35,354 nt of DNA, from NCBI GenBank assembly GCA_017398655.1, contig JAFQFI010000030.1:1-35354 (forward strand). The letters run 5' to 3'. Below the pieces are notes generated by a model, which was not told where the DNA came from, made no database searches, and saw nothing but the letters and a program-made list of their open reading frames with translations. Source of the DNA: Clostridia bacterium. Its GTDB lineage: Bacteria; Bacillota; Clostridia; Christensenellales; UBA1242. Made by a program: the position numbers and the translations under genes. This document shows, one piece after another, positions 34,305-35,354 of this stretch (positions are counted from its first letter, which is position 1; every line of letters starts with the position of its first letter).

Positions 34305-34895
34305 ATGAGAAAATTTTGTTGTATTTTGTCGATTATATTGTGTGCTACATGTGTTTTATTTGCTTGTAATAGTGAAGAATACTATTTTTATTTATTAGAC
34401 AAAAATTACAGTATATTTGTAGAAGAAAGTATATGTATAAAGGACTTAAAAATTAATACTAATATTGATGAAATAGAAAATTATAATTTTAGTTTTAATA
34501 GCCAAAAAGTAAAAATAGAAGATAATAATATTATTGCATTGGAAGAGGGCAGTATAGAAATAAAAGTAAATATTAAAGCAAATAACAAAATTTATAGCGA
34601 TTATTTTATATTGGAAGTGCTTATAAAAGAAGAGCCAAAAATAACTGCCAATTATTTAATTAATAATATTAATGAAAACATAAATTGTTTAGTTCTTGCT
34701 TTTAACAATTTTGAAGATAGAAGAAGTATTTTAAATTCAGGTATTTTTAACAATGAAGGTTTTATTTCTGTTAATATAATTGCATTAAAAGTTGATGTTT
34801 TTTATTATAAAAACTCAAAATTTGAAGATGTTTTAAGTGAGTTTTTACTATCAAACAATTTTAAAAATATATCAAATTTAAATAACAAAAATTAA
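34305..34895 (+). CDS. Probable lipoprotein with an Ig-like (BIG2-type) segment
   Basis: 196 residues. The N-terminus is a lipoprotein signal: basic MRK, a hydrophobic stretch, and LFAC at 18-21 with Cys21 as the lipidated residue. Residues about 34-108 read as an Ig-like domain of the BIG2 kind (VKIEDNNIIALEEGSIEIKV near 70-89 is the typical strand-turn pattern). The remainder is Asn-rich with no known motif. Expected to sit on the outer face of the membrane. No ribosome binding site precedes the ATG, and the promoter is almost adjacent. Function is unknown. Confidence 0.75.
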   Translation: MRKFCCILSIILCATCVLFACNSEEYYFYLLDKNYSIFVEESICIKDLKINTNIDEIENYNFSFNSQKVKIEDNNIIALEEGSIEIKVNIKANNKIYSDYFILEVLIKEEPKITANYLINNINENINCLVLAFNNFEDRRSILNSGIFNNEGFISVNIIALKVDVFYYKNSKFEDVLSEFLLSNNFKNISNLNNKN

Positions 34896-34937
34896 AGTAA
34901 AGGGGATAATTAAATTTTCTTTACTTTTATTTTTTTT
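34894..34937 (+). terminator. Terminator after the lipoprotein gene
   Basis: AAAGTAAAG (34894-34902, overlapping the stop codon) pairs with CTTTACTTT (34919-34927), followed by a T-rich tract. Confidence 0.75.
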
Positions 34938-35016
34938 AATAAAAAAATTTTTAAAAAAACACTTTTTTACTTTTATTTTATATGTCTTTTTGTTTTTAAC
35001 TCTCTATCAATTTTGT

Positions 35017-35046
35017 TTGACTTTTGACTTGTTCAAAAGATATAAT
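35017..35046 (+). promoter_or_regulatory. Promoter of the gene at the right edge
   Basis: -35 TTGACT (35017-35022), 18-base spacer, perfect -10 TATAAT (35041-35046), predicting a leader of about 110 bases. A hairpin with AAAGAGT/ACTCTTT arms (35048-35085) and a T-run begins right at the expected start. Confidence 0.65.
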
Positions 35047-35162
35047 TAAAGAGTATAAATGCATTTAAAATGGCTTAAACTCTTTTTTATTTTTTAATGC
35101 CTATTTTATTAATATAAGTTATTTTTATATGTACATATGCTCATACTACAATAGGAGTAATT

Positions 35163-35354
35163 ATGAAGCGAGTATTTAAAATTATTGCACTAACTTTATT
35201 ATGTGTTATTGGTGTGTTCGGCCTTGGTATAGGTGGAATGTATCTTTTTGGTGGCTTTAATGAAAAAATTGTTTATGCAGATAACTTATCGTTTAGTGAA
35301 GCAGAAAAAATTTCTGCAGAAACAATATATATGCAAATTAATACAACAACAGAA
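35163..35354 (+). CDS. Secreted or membrane-anchored protein, N-terminal part only
   Basis: An open frame of 64 codons that runs off the right edge. TAGGAG lies six bases before the ATG. The protein starts MKRVFK followed by a hydrophobic helix (about 7-30: IIALTLLCVIGVFGLGIGGM), a signal anchor or signal peptide, and then a polar region (EKIVYADNLSFSEAEKISAE). There is no lipobox cysteine. The rest is outside the window, so the family cannot be named. Confidence 0.75.
   Translation, partial: MKRVFKIIALTLLCVIGVFGLGIGGMYLFGGFNEKIVYADNLSFSEAEKISAETIYMQINTTTE

Overview
This window is very AT-rich, strongly Shine-Dalgarno-driven bacterial DNA from a low-GC Bacillota (Firmicutes), most likely an uncultured Clostridia-type lineage. 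The pointers are the addB-addA pair, a zinc-type S14, the KOW-domain gene between map and infA, a YugP-type metallopeptidase, DUF1540 and DUF1858 proteins, and the gene order of the S10-spc-alpha cluster. TGA acts as a stop (for example at 5094-5096), so the standard bacterial code applies. I see no tRNA, rRNA, CRISPR array, transposase or prophage gene.

Region 1 (1-5.1 kb) is a loose set of housekeeping and lineage-specific genes: a YbaK/EbsC-type tRNA-editing protein, a two-domain DUF1540 cysteine-rich protein, ribosomal protein L9, a small unknown protein between two identical 35-bp terminators, a YugP-like zinc metallopeptidase, an unknown 328-residue protein, and a helical/coiled-coil protein that may bind DNA.

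Region 2 (5.1-11.9 kb) is addB-addA, the double-strand-break resection helicase-nuclease. Its AddB has lost the usual N-terminal P-loop, and its promoter lies so close to the start codon that the mRNA is probably leaderless.

Region 3 (12.0-17.4 kb) is accessory: a 744-residue three-helix membrane protein with a coiled coil and a low-complexity tail ending in a Ser/Arg/Gly-rich patch; a PRC-barrel protein transcribed divergently from an SPFH/YdjI-like protein with two zinc ribbons; then a DUF1858 protein followed by a 53-residue DUF1540 protein.

Region 4 (17.4-34.2 kb) is a complete S10-spc-alpha cluster: rpsJ, rplC, rplD, rplW, rplB, rpsS, rplV, rpsC, rplP, rpmC, rpsQ, rplN, rplX, rplE, rpsZ, rpsH, rplF, rplR, rpsE, rpmD, rplO, secY, adk, map, a KOW gene, infA, rpmJ, rpsM, rpsK, rpsD, rpoA, rplQ. 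It starts from a near-consensus promoter with a structured leader that contains an intrinsic terminator (a candidate attenuator) and ends in a strong terminator. Two gaps inside the cluster (rpmD-rplO and rpmJ-rpsM) carry long hairpins. L24, S5 and L17 have extra segments compared with the usual family lengths.

Region 5 (34.2 kb to the end) holds a probable lipoprotein, again with a promoter almost touching its start codon, and the beginning of a secreted or membrane-anchored protein cut by the window edge.
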